A stretch of 18,414 bases of DNA from JAKSCF01 sp028279945 (GCA_028279945.1 JANQMT010000083.1:1-18414), one strand, 5' to 3'. Counted from the stretch's first letter, positions 1 through 6,484 are shown. Program-made: numbers and translations. The notes: generated by a model not told the origin, from the sequence alone.

Positions 1-125
1 TTTTCACAATATTAAAAAAATCCCTTGTATTATTTTGCTAAAATCTTGTACAAATAGTGATAATTTAAAGGGTAAGTTATACGCCATCAGGCTATCCGAA
101 TAGCAGCAAAAATGGTAAAAGGAAA

Positions 126-605
126 TTACATATTCAACATCCAAACACTGAAATTAAGAACGGCTGCAAAAGCTACCCAAATTATATAGGGTACCATTAA
201 TGGTAAAGTTCGTTTGTCAATTCTATAGAATTTAATGGTGGTCATTATCACAATAACCAGAAGTACTAATATTTCTATAAAGGCTGCCCCTCTTAGTCCC
301 AATCCAAAAAATAATATAGACCAAAAGAAGTTAAAAAACAGGTTTAATGCATAAGTAAAAAGTGCATCTTGTACGGAGTCATCTTGGTCTCGTTTGTTAT
401 ACACCAGCCAGCTGGCAATCCCCATCAACAAATATAATATTGCCCAAACAGGTCCAAATATCTCTCCAGGCGGTGCAAAAGAAGGCTGTATCAATTCTGA
501 ATATGCCGCCATATTATCGCCTGTAAGGTACCCGCTTAAAAGGCCAATTAGCTGAGGAATCAATATACTTACAATTAATGCAAAGATCTTGTGTCGTCTT
601 GTCAT
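126..605 (-). CDS. tspO: TspO/MBR family membrane protein
   Basis: Tryptophan-rich five-helix membrane protein of the TspO/peripheral benzodiazepine receptor family, which binds porphyrins and has been linked to tetrapyrrole and stress responses. About 159 aa, the normal family length. Visible family features are the PSFAPPGEIFGPVWAILY block near residues 40-60, the FFNFFWSILFFGLG segment near 90-105, and five hydrophobic stretches. I start at the ATG at 605. A longer frame begins with GTG at 614, but that GTG lies inside the ribosome binding site (GAAGGAGTG), whereas the ATG at 605 has GGAG at good spacing. Single gene; no clear terminator is seen in the 125 bases below it and no convincing promoter above it. 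Family assignment is firm; the ligand and role here are inferred. Confidence 0.93.
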   Translation of the reverse strand: MTRRHKIFALIVSILIPQLIGLLSGYLTGDNMAAYSELIQPSFAPPGEIFGPVWAILYLLMGIASWLVYNKRDQDDSVQDALFTYALNLFFNFFWSILFFGLGLRGAAFIEILVLLVIVIMTTIKFYRIDKRTLPLMVPYIIWVAFAAVLNFSVWMLNM

Positions 606-710
606 TTTTTTCACTCCTTCAATATCTTTTAATTAATCATATTCATGTCTTGTACATTTCAATACTTTAAATGCTTTTAGTCAGTTAAAAATATATACAT
701 AAAAAATTTC

Positions 711-764
711 TAACCCAGATTATTCGCGATAAACTACAAAGAATCTAAGGTGTCTTTTGTTTTA
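711..764. repeat. Single arm of a dispersed palindromic repeat (second copy at 10367-10525)
   Basis: The 27 bases at 711-737 match the reverse complement of 10503-10529 with one difference (CGCGAT here, CACGAT there). A weaker match follows: AATCTA, then GTCTTTTG, then TTTT, out to about 764. Only one arm is recognisable here; the sequence after 764 does not fold back on it. I read it as a decayed or truncated copy of the MITE-like element. The rest of the gap between tspO and hsp20 (606-941) holds only AT-rich sequence and the hsp20 promoter. Confidence 0.7.
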
Positions 765-879
765 TTATGAAAAAGTAATTATAAGCTTGAAAAACAATGA
801 AAATGAAAGAATAAGTTAAAAAAACCTTCATTTTTTATGATTTTGAGTGAAAATGAATAAAAATAGTTATTTTTTTGAC

Positions 880-896
880 TTTGACTTTCTTTGACC
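880..896 (+). promoter_or_regulatory. CtsR operator upstream of hsp20
   Basis: TTTGACT-TTC-TTTGACC, which on the other strand reads GGTCAAA-GAA-AGTCAAA. This fits the published CtsR heptad repeat (A/G)GTCAAA-NAN-(A/G)GTCAAA at every fixed position. A third TTTGACT starts at 874 and shares a base with the first heptad, so the repressor may have a choice of register. The site covers the -35 box and spacer of the hsp20 promoter, the position expected for repression. No CIRCE (HrcA) element is seen. That CtsR exists in this genome is inferred. Confidence 0.8.
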
Positions 897-909
897 TTAA
901 CTTTATAAT
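881..909 (+). promoter_or_regulatory. Sigma-A promoter of hsp20
   Basis: -35 TTGACT (881-886), 17-base spacer, -10 TATAAT (904-909). Transcription would start near 916, giving a leader of about 25 bases that holds the GGAGG of hsp20. It overlaps the CtsR operator. Confidence 0.82.
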
Positions 910-941
910 TAATTTATAAATTACATTTGGAGGTGTTGTAA

Positions 942-1355
942 ATGTTTAATAGTTTAGTACCTTTTTCAAGGAATGTTCAAGCTTTAGACAGTATCTTTGA
1001 TAAATTTTTTAATGAAACCATGAACTTTCCTGCTTCAACAATGAAAGTAGATATCAAAGATGGAGATAAAGCGTATCTTCTTGAAGCTGAAATTCCTGGT
1101 GTCAACAAAGAACAGATCAAATTGGATTATCAAAATAATTATTTGACAATTAGTGTTGAACAACAAAATGAATTGAAAGAAGAAAAAAACAATTACATTA
1201 GAAGGGAAAGATACAGTAACCAAATGAGCAGATCATTTTATATTGAAGATATCAATCATAATGCTATAAAAGCTTCTTATAAAGATGGCGTTCTCAAAGT
1301 ATCTCTTCCAAAAGAAAAAAATATACCCGCTAAGAAAAAAATTGAAATTCAATAA
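942..1355 (+). CDS. hsp20: Small heat shock protein, Hsp20/alpha-crystallin family
   Basis: ATP-independent cytoplasmic holdase chaperone of 137 aa, within the usual 135-150 aa of clostridial Hsp18/Hsp20. The alpha-crystallin domain covers about residues 33-130. The hallmark GVLKVSLPK strand lies near residues 115-123, and the C-terminal I-x-I type tail (KKIEIQ), used for oligomer assembly, is present. The start is fixed by GGAGGTG nine bases before the ATG. It is a single-gene unit with its own sigma-A promoter, an overlapping CtsR operator and a strong terminator at 1375-1416, so heat or protein-damage induction by loss of CtsR repression is the likely control. Confidence 0.95.
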   Translation: MFNSLVPFSRNVQALDSIFDKFFNETMNFPASTMKVDIKDGDKAYLLEAEIPGVNKEQIKLDYQNNYLTISVEQQNELKEEKNNYIRRERYSNQMSRSFYIEDINHNAIKASYKDGVLKVSLPKEKNIPAKKKIEIQ

Positions 1356-1374
1356 AAAAACGTCCATTCAGAAG

Positions 1375-1416
1375 AGTGAGCTTCCTTATTAAATTAGGAA
1401 GCTCACTATTTTTTTT
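1375..1416 (+). terminator. Rho-independent terminator of hsp20
   Basis: A 12-bp stem, AGTGAGCTTCCT (1375-1386) with AGGAAGCTCACT (1396-1407), 9-base loop, then A and a run of eight T on the plus strand. The convergent Nudix gene's stop codon (1406-1408) lies in the right arm. On the minus strand the T-rich stretch is about 15 bases away, so termination in that direction is less certain. Confidence 0.9.
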
Positions 1417-2032
1417 GATCTTCTTTTATAATTCTAACCATATTAGCAATAATTCTTGCGGTTAACCCCCAAATCACTTTATCTTCGTATTGATAAAAAT
1501 AAACGGGCAGCTTCCCTGTTCTCCAATTATAGTCTTTTCCGTTTTGAATCAGTTCAAAGGGAAAATCATCTTTTACATTAGGTCTGATATCAACTTCATG
1601 CAACAACGGATCTGTCTCAAAGAAAAAGTCAAAAGGAACTATAAAAACTTCTTGTACTTCTTCTTTATTCATTTTAATATCTTTTGCATCTTGAATGTCC
1701 AGTTCTCCTAAAAATGTGTACAAGGTAAAATTGCTGTAAGTCACCACATAATCAAGCTCGCTGATAATCTTTATTTTATCGGTTGGAATATTTAATTCTT
1801 CATGTGTCTCTCTTATTGCACTGGCTTTAGGAGATTCATTTTTTTCAACTCTTCCCCCCGGAAAACAAATTTCATTGGGCTGTCTTTTTAATTGATCCGC
1901 TCTCACTTCAAAAAGCATATGAGTAGAGTCATTGTGGTTGACCAAAGGTACAAGCACAGAATAATACTGATACTTATGGAAAGGTCGTGGCTCTCGATTT
2001 TCAAATATTTGTTTCAACAAAGATATATCCAT
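1406..2032 (-). CDS. Nudix hydrolase, CoA pyrophosphatase (NudL/UPF0035) type
   Basis: A 208-aa Nudix protein. The Nudix box starts at GGRVEKNE, continues through RETHEEL and carries the metal-binding REx2EE glutamates. Just upstream is LFEVRADQLKRQPNEICFPGG, the CoA-recognition segment that precedes the box in enzymes cutting CoA to 4'-phosphopantetheine and 3',5'-ADP. One oddity is that the box Gly after EEL is Asn (EELNI). Start: ATG preceded by AGGGGA. It lies 17 bases after the RelQ gene and is probably the last gene of the five-gene minus-strand operon. Substrate is inferred from the CoA signature; other nucleoside diphosphate substrates cannot be excluded. Confidence 0.88.
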   Translation of the reverse strand: MDISLLKQIFENREPRPFHKYQYYSVLVPLVNHNDSTHMLFEVRADQLKRQPNEICFPGGRVEKNESPKASAIRETHEELNIPTDKIKIISELDYVVTYSNFTLYTFLGELDIQDAKDIKMNKEEVQEVFIVPFDFFFETDPLLHEVDIRPNVKDDFPFELIQNGKDYNWRTGKLPVYFYQYEDKVIWGLTARIIANMVRIIKEDQKK

Positions 2033-2049
2033 TATAATCCCCTAATTCA

Positions 2050-2850
2050 TTAAGCATGTTTTCTTTCTGTGATAACACGCAATTCTTCTGCGATGTTTTT
2101 TAGTAATTTTTGATTACTATTATCATCAAAACTTTCAATGGTGTCATTTAATTTTTTCCGGTAAAAAATCGCTGTTTCTTTCTCCCCAATATTTTCTAAC
2201 ATATTAATATAGGAAATAATTCTTGTTACCGTATTGGATTTCAAGCTGAATAATTCTTGAGCATCAATCACTTCGTCCCTTATAGCCAGCATTTCTTGAT
2301 CCAATTGATAAGCTGCTTCAGCTGATTTTTTTAATTTCTCTACAATGTTAGCCGGAATATTGCCTCTGTATTTATAGTTTAACGAATGCTCAATAGTAGC
2401 CCAGAAATTCATTGCCAATGTTCTTATTTGCACCTCAGCCAGAACCTCAGTCAACCCTTTTACAGTTATAACCGGATATTTTATAATCATATGGTAGCTT
2501 CTATAACCGCTTTCTTTTTTATTTTCTATATAATTTTTTTCATGCATGATATTAAGGTCTATGCCGTCTCGATTCTTTATTAATTCAATGACCTTATATA
2601 TATCATCCTCAAACTGACACATGATACGAATTCCTGCTATATCTTCCATTTCACTAATGTGATCTTCTGAATATCCCATCTTTTTTGCTTTGTCAATAAT
2701 GCTGGGCACAGCTTTTACTCGACCTGTTACAAATTCAATAGGTGAGAACTCGCTGCGTTTTCTATATTCGTCTCTTAAAGATTTAAACTTAATTTTTAAT
2801 TCTTCTACAGCTTGTTCATAAGGAAGTAAAAAATCTTTCCAATAAATCAA
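2050..2850 (-). CDS. relQ: Small alarmone synthetase, RelQ/YjbM type GTP pyrophosphokinase
   Basis: Transfers pyrophosphate from ATP to GTP/GDP to make (p)ppGpp. It has only the RelA/SpoT synthetase domain (about residues 35-165), with no hydrolase, TGS or ACT domains. Visible motifs: EFVTGRVKAVPSII (40-52, substrate-binding basic residues), EDIAGIRIMC with metal-binding Asp70, GYRSYHMI (115-122), and EVQIRTLAMNFWATIEH with Glu139 as the second metal ligand. At 266 aa it is longer than B. subtilis YjbM (211 aa), with about 50-60 extra helical C-terminal residues. The start codon is TTG at 2850: an in-frame stop lies just upstream, and AGGTGG sits nine bases before it. It is 28 bases after the EamA gene, in the same operon. 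Confidence 0.93.
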   Translation of the reverse strand: MIYWKDFLLPYEQAVEELKIKFKSLRDEYRKRSEFSPIEFVTGRVKAVPSIIDKAKKMGYSEDHISEMEDIAGIRIMCQFEDDIYKVIELIKNRDGIDLNIMHEKNYIENKKESGYRSYHMIIKYPVITVKGLTEVLAEVQIRTLAMNFWATIEHSLNYKYRGNIPANIVEKLKKSAEAAYQLDQEMLAIRDEVIDAQELFSLKSNTVTRIISYINMLENIGEKETAIFYRKKLNDTIESFDDNSNQKLLKNIAEELRVITERKHA

Positions 2851-2878
2851 TACACACTACCACCTTTATCAGATAATC

Positions 2879-3763
2879 TTAGCTCTTCTTTATAAGACGT
2901 CCCGCCCCCATTGTAATATATGAACCGATTAAAATAAATACAATCCCTATAATCACATTGATTGTTATGGTTTCACATAAAATCAAAATAGCAAATACAG
3001 GGGCTATTGCAGGTTTTACGAAAAAAACCAATGAGGCATACAGAGCATTGGATTTCTCCATTGCCATAAAATAAGCAAGATAGCCAACACCAGTAACCAG
3101 TATACTAATATATAGTACCAATAATAAGTTGTCTTGAGTTATGCCACTTATGACAGGTCTTCGGGTTACCCATAAAAAAACCAGTAACACAAGTGAACCC
3201 ATTATAAAACTAATGCTTGTCTGAGCAATACCACCATACTTTATTATACGAAGCTTTCCATATGCACTATATAAGCCGAATACTACTGCAGCTACGAAAG
3301 CTAATCCAATACCTATTAATTCGTCTCCGGCATTCATATTGAATGGATTCATAATAAATAGTAATCCGATAATGCTAATACCTAATGCAACCACCTTTTT
3401 CTTAGTCAATTTTTCTTCTGTAATAAAATGGGCAAACAGCATGGTAAACATAGGGTTGGTACAAAATACTACTGCAGCAGTTGATGCCTTAGCATAAATG
3501 ACTCCCAGCTGAAAAAAGGTCATACTAATAACAATATTGAGAATCCCTAGTATCATATAGTAATAAAAATCATTTCTGTCAAAAACAATAGATCTTTTTT
3601 TCAGTTCCTTTATAGCAAATGGCAGCAAAAAAATGCCGCCCCAGAAAAACCTGGTGAAAGTCATTTGAAATGGATCTAAACCAACTGAAGCGATTTTTAA
3701 CGCTACTTCCATCGTACTGAATAATACTGCGGATAATATTACAAATCCAAATACTTTTTTCAT
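2879..3763 (-). CDS. EamA/DMT family transporter
   Basis: A 294-aa membrane protein with about ten hydrophobic helices formed by two EamA repeats (roughly residues 5-135 and 150-288), typical of the drug/metabolite transporter superfamily. Each half shows family features such as FTRFFWGG near residue 40 and the C-terminal PAIAPVFAILIL segment. These carriers usually export amino acids or other metabolites; the substrate cannot be read from sequence. Start: ATG preceded by GAGGGA. It is the middle gene of the minus-strand operon, 47 bases after the HAD gene and 28 before relQ. Confidence 0.9.
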   Translation of the reverse strand: MKKVFGFVILSAVLFSTMEVALKIASVGLDPFQMTFTRFFWGGIFLLPFAIKELKKRSIVFDRNDFYYYMILGILNIVISMTFFQLGVIYAKASTAAVVFCTNPMFTMLFAHFITEEKLTKKKVVALGISIIGLLFIMNPFNMNAGDELIGIGLAFVAAVVFGLYSAYGKLRIIKYGGIAQTSISFIMGSLVLLVFLWVTRRPVISGITQDNLLLVLYISILVTGVGYLAYFMAMEKSNALYASLVFFVKPAIAPVFAILILCETITINVIIGIVFILIGSYITMGAGRLIKKS

Positions 3764-3810
3764 GTTAAATTCCCTCGCTGTAAATTATATGCTAAAGCTA
3801 CTAGGAATTA

Positions 3811-4488
3811 TTAACTAATAATATTTATAAATTGATTATAATGACTTAAATCATTAAATATATAATCCGGTGAATGCTTTTTTAATACGTCATATTCAAC
3901 CCAACCGGTCGCAACAGCTACGGATTGAATCCCAAGCTTTTTAGCACATTCAATATCATACCATGTATCACCAATAATGTATATATTCTCTTTTTTAAAT
4001 TCAACCTTATAGTATTCTTGTGTTTTTTGTATGGCTTCCTTTGCAGCATCCCATTTTTCTCGCTCTACATCTCCAAAGCCTCCTACAGGAAAATATGAAT
4101 TAAGGTCATGAGATTCCAGCTTTATTCGTGCACCTATCTCAAAATTACTGGTTGTAATGGTATTATAAGTACAGCGACTATCTTTAACATAATCTAGTAT
4201 TTCTTGAATACCCGGCAAAATAATATTATTCTCAAATTCTGCTAATATACCCTCTAATACTTGACCATATTTTTTTAATATCTTTTCTTTATGTTCAAAA
4301 GATATTCCACTCATACTGAGTATATCCTTTAATATTACAGCATCCATTGCACCACCGATTTTGGCATAAGAAAAAGCATCATCAATTTCAAATAACTCAT
4401 TGAAGGTTTGATTCAATGCAACCCTTCCACAACCACCACAATGCATCAACGTCCCGTCAATATCCCAAATCATTAATTTGTTCTCCAT
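3811..4488 (-). CDS. HAD family hydrolase, phosphoglycolate phosphatase-like
   Basis: Soluble phosphatase-type HAD protein of 225 aa. Motif I is WDIDGTL, with the nucleophile and acid/base Asp at residues 9 and 11. Motif II is the Thr/Ser in NTITTSNF, the motif III Lys is probably in REKWDAA, and motif IV is IIGDTWYDIECA. A helical cap lies between motifs I and II, as in class I enzymes. I start at the ATG at 4488, which overlaps the radical SAM stop codon (TAATG) and follows AAAGGAG by about ten bases. A longer frame from TTG at 4497 is unlikely because that TTG abuts the ribosome binding site. Translation is probably coupled to the gene before. Substrate unknown. Confidence 0.88.
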   Translation of the reverse strand: MENKLMIWDIDGTLMHCGGCGRVALNQTFNELFEIDDAFSYAKIGGAMDAVILKDILSMSGISFEHKEKILKKYGQVLEGILAEFENNIILPGIQEILDYVKDSRCTYNTITTSNFEIGARIKLESHDLNSYFPVGGFGDVEREKWDAAKEAIQKTQEYYKVEFKKENIYIIGDTWYDIECAKKLGIQSVAVATGWVEYDVLKKHSPDYIFNDLSHYNQFINIIS

Positions 4489-5441
4489 TATGAGCAATCT
4501 CCTTTAAACTTATTTAGTGCTGTTCCATTTAAATAATCACATTTTTTCCCTTGTCTGGTATTAAGGTGGTTCATTTTCTCTTCTATTTTATCTTTTATTT
4601 TCCACCAGCTTGTATTCCAATTGCAAAATACCGTATCTTCCTTAGGCGCTCTACCTATTATTCTTTGTAAAACAATATCTGATTTTAAATATTCTAAAAA
4701 AAGAATAACTCGATTGACATAAGCCTCTAATGAAATGATTTCAATCTCTCCCTTTTCATACAAATGGCACAAAGGCGTATTCTTTTCTATATATAATGCA
4801 TGGAGCTTTACCTGGTCTATTGATAAAGCAGATAAAATTTTAGCATTTTCTATAACATCCTCTTCATCGTCCCAAGGTAAATTAAGAATAACATGAACAC
4901 AAATTGAAAATCCGGCTTTCTTCATCCTCATGACTGCATCAATAAATTCTGCAAGAGTATGTCCTCTGTTAATCTTTTTTAGAGTATGATAGTTAACGGT
5001 TTGCAACCCCAGTTCAATATTAATTTCCTTATTGTATTTACCGGCTATGCCTTGAAGCATGCTTATATACTCATCTGAAATACAATCCGGTCTTGTTGAA
5101 AAAGATATCTCTTTGACATCTTCTATACAAGCTTCTTCTGTATAAGATAACAATTGATCCAAAGGCAGGTATGTATTTGTAAAGTTCTGAAAATAGGCAA
5201 CAAACTTATTGGCCTTGTACTTATTTTGAATATACGATATATTCTGTTCTAACTGCTCTCTAACTGAAAGTTCATTAGATAGATTCTCAAAACCTGTCCC
5301 CTTTTCACCACAAAAAATACATCCTCCCTCAGCAATATTCCCATCTCGATTAGGACATGTCACAGGAATATTGATGGGTATCTTATATACTTTCTCACCA
5401 TATTTATTTTTCATATATTCCGCATATGTATAGTATCTCAT
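4488..5441 (-). CDS. Radical SAM protein, TIGR01212/YhcC family
   Basis: A 317-aa radical SAM enzyme. The N-terminus has the family layout PVTCPNRDG...GGCIFC, with cysteines at residues 29, 41 and 44. This is the long-spaced first cysteine of the YhcC group rather than the standard CX3CX2C. Downstream are CISDEY, the INIELGLQT strand and VHVILNLPWD, all normal for the barrel. The function of the family is not settled; tRNA or other RNA modification has been suggested. Start: ATG at 5441, preceded by GGAAGG at seven bases. A longer frame from 5456 lacks a binding site. First gene of the operon running to 1406; I see no convincing promoter between it and the terminator at 5499-5525. Confidence 0.9.
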   Translation of the reverse strand: MRYYTYAEYMKNKYGEKVYKIPINIPVTCPNRDGNIAEGGCIFCGEKGTGFENLSNELSVREQLEQNISYIQNKYKANKFVAYFQNFTNTYLPLDQLLSYTEEACIEDVKEISFSTRPDCISDEYISMLQGIAGKYNKEINIELGLQTVNYHTLKKINRGHTLAEFIDAVMRMKKAGFSICVHVILNLPWDDEEDVIENAKILSALSIDQVKLHALYIEKNTPLCHLYEKGEIEIISLEAYVNRVILFLEYLKSDIVLQRIIGRAPKEDTVFCNWNTSWWKIKDKIEEKMNHLNTRQGKKCDYLNGTALNKFKGDCS

Positions 5442-5498
5442 TATAAAACCTTCCATATGATTATTTTTGACTGTAAGTTGATCGATTAAAACCTAAAT

Positions 5499-5525
5499 AA
5501 AAAAGTGCATAACTAAGATGCACTT
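5499..5525 (-). terminator. Rho-independent terminator of the UspA-type gene
   Basis: Reading the minus strand: AAGTGCAT, 7-base loop, ATGCACTT, then T-rich TTTTTATTTA. The 8-bp stem lies at 5503-5510 and 5518-5525. It separates the UspA-type gene from the radical SAM operon. Confidence 0.78.
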
Positions 5526-5586
5526 CATAAAAATATTATATTTTAATAATTGTTTCTCTAGGTGGCATCTAGTATAGGAATACAGC

Positions 5587-5973
5587 CTACTTCACCTTAG
5601 CAGGAATTACTTCAATCGCTGCTCTATTCTTTATCTTTTTCATCAAGTTCTTAACCACATCATTTTTTTGATTTGTCTCACTTGATTCTCCAAGAACGAT
5701 ATGGGTTATTTTATTTTTTTCAGTTAAATCCATTAGGGTTTTAGGCACATCATTAGATCTTATAACCGTAAGATTTGCACCATATTCTTTAGATTTTTCA
5801 AATAAGTACTCCAGCGCTTCTCCTTCTTTGGAGTTCCCAAGAAAGTTAAACCCATATTTTGCAACATGTATTACAAACAGTTCACCTTCCTCGTCGCCTA
5901 AGAAATCTGCTCCTTGCTTGATTAATCGATCACAAGTTTTTTGTTGAGTAACACATACCATTACATTTTTCAT
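5587..5973 (-). CDS. Universal stress protein (UspA) domain protein
   Basis: A 128-aa soluble protein with the alpha/beta fold of the UspA family, closest in look to the Usp segment of KdpD-type proteins. Visible are the first strand MKNVMVCV, the second strand ELFVIHVAKYG, and the third/fourth region THIVLGESSE that carries the nucleotide-loop position, ending with AIEVIPAK. The canonical G-2X-G-9X-G(S/T) ATP loop is only partly recognisable, so ATP binding is uncertain. Start: ATG at 5973 with AGGGGTG seven bases before it; the longer frame from 6015 has no support. A TATAAT lies at 6034-6039 on the minus strand, with a poor -35. Stand-alone gene with its own terminator. Confidence 0.8.
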   Translation of the reverse strand: MKNVMVCVTQQKTCDRLIKQGADFLGDEEGELFVIHVAKYGFNFLGNSKEGEALEYLFEKSKEYGANLTVIRSNDVPKTLMDLTEKNKITHIVLGESSETNQKNDVVKNLMKKIKNRAAIEVIPAKVK

Positions 5974-6176
5974 TAGCAACACCCCTATAGTAGTCTTAAG
6001 CAGGCGGTAAAACACACTACACTACTTACTTCTATTATACAATAGTGCCTTTTTAAATACCACATAAATTATTACTTTCATTGTCAGATAAAATGACAAA
6101 TTGTCTCAAAAAAACAACTAAATAATTTACTACGTACATTTTGATTAAAAAATTTCTTCCATATAAGATAATATAG

Positions 6177-6206
6177 TTGACAAAAGAAGTCAATAAAAAA
6201 TATAAT
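6177..6206 (+). promoter_or_regulatory. Strong promoter of the antisense RNA
   Basis: -35 TTGACA (6177-6182), 18-base spacer, -10 TATAAT (6201-6206): a consensus sigma-A promoter with no protein gene below it on the plus strand. Start point near 6213. A small inverted repeat, TTGAC-N7-GTCAA (6177-6193), overlaps the -35 box and might be an operator. Confidence 0.75.
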
Positions 6207-6212
6207 GTAATT

Positions 6213-6305
6213 AAAAGAGAGTTCAGTAATGGCTGCAACTCGTTAGTAAATGGAAAAATTAATTTACAGTCACTAACTCATCCTTAGTGGCTGTATTACT
6301 TTTTT
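6213..6305 (+). ncRNA. Putative antisense antitoxin RNA of a type I toxin-antitoxin locus
   Basis: Predicted RNA of about 93 nt, from the promoter at 6177-6206 to the T run at 6300-6305. It has no credible reading frame. Its 3' half (6254-6305) is fully complementary to the 3' untranslated end of the toxin mRNA made from the opposite strand, and both RNAs use the same hairpin (6265-6295) as terminator. This is the arrangement of TxpA/RatA and BsrG/SR4 in B. subtilis, where the antitoxin pairs with the toxin mRNA 3' end and promotes decay. The RNA and its role are inferred from promoter, terminator and layout. Confidence 0.6.
6254..6305. terminator. Shared bidirectional terminator of toxin mRNA and antisense RNA
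   Basis: Stem TACAGTCACTAA (6265-6276) with TTAGTGGCTGTA (6284-6295): 12 pairs, one of them G-U, with a 7-base loop. On the plus strand it is followed by TTAC and six T; on the minus strand by AATTAA and five T. Neither T run is immediate, so efficiency may be moderate, but the symmetry fits a convergent gene pair. Confidence 0.7.
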
Positions 6306-6306
6306 G

Positions 6307-6405
6307 CTAAAGCAAGATATTATGTATAGTGCCAATAAGCAACAATAGAAACGTTCCAAATGCTATTAATAGCTTCAAAACATCATATGTTTTTATTCGC
6401 ACCAC
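6307..6405 (-). CDS. Small hydrophobic Hol-Tox-like type I toxin
   Basis: A 32-codon frame encoding one transmembrane segment. After a short basic N-terminus it reads KTYDVLKLLIAFGTFLLLLI and ends GTIHNILL. The Y-x-V/A-L-x-L-x-I-x-F-G/A-T-F pattern is the one I know from the putative holin-like toxin (Hol-Tox) family and the TxpA/BsrG toxins. The start is uncertain. AGGTGG at 6402-6407 overlaps two in-frame GTG codons (6405 and 6402); at normal distance from it stands ATA (6394-6396), where family members would have ATG. A longer in-frame ATG at 6438 would give 43 aa but lacks a good binding site. The binding site is the right arm of a 7-bp hairpin (6403-6424), as in translation-blocked toxin mRNAs. 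Confidence 0.65.
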   Translation of the reverse strand: MVRIKTYDVLKLLIAFGTFLLLLIGTIHNILL

Positions 6406-6424
6406 CTCGCTTTCATACGAGGCG
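6403..6424 (-). promoter_or_regulatory. Hairpin hiding the toxin ribosome binding site
   Basis: On the toxin mRNA strand, CGCCTCG (6424-6418) pairs with CGAGGTG (6409-6403) across an 8-base loop: seven pairs, one G-U. The right arm is the ribosome binding site. Sequestered binding sites are common in type I toxin mRNAs; the effect here is inferred. Confidence 0.5.
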
Positions 6425-6456
6425 CAGCCACTTACCATATTGAACTCTCTAGAATT

Positions 6457-6484
6457 ATTGTAACATTTTGTAAAATTTTATCAA
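6457..6484 (-). promoter_or_regulatory. Promoter of the toxin mRNA
   Basis: On the minus strand: -35 TTGATA (6484-6479), 16-base spacer ending in TGT, -10 TACAAT (6462-6457). The TGTTACAAT forms an extended -10. Start point near 6450, giving an mRNA of about 200 nt down to the shared terminator. Confidence 0.6.

Noticed and set aside
91..104. Hairpin GCTATCCGAATAGC below tspO
   Set aside because: Only five pairs and no T run on either strand, so not a terminator I can support.
6053..6238. 61-codon hydrophobic frame on the minus strand
   Set aside because: Starts with TTG without a ribosome binding site, lies across the antisense RNA promoter, and its Phe/Leu/Tyr richness is what AT-rich DNA gives by chance.
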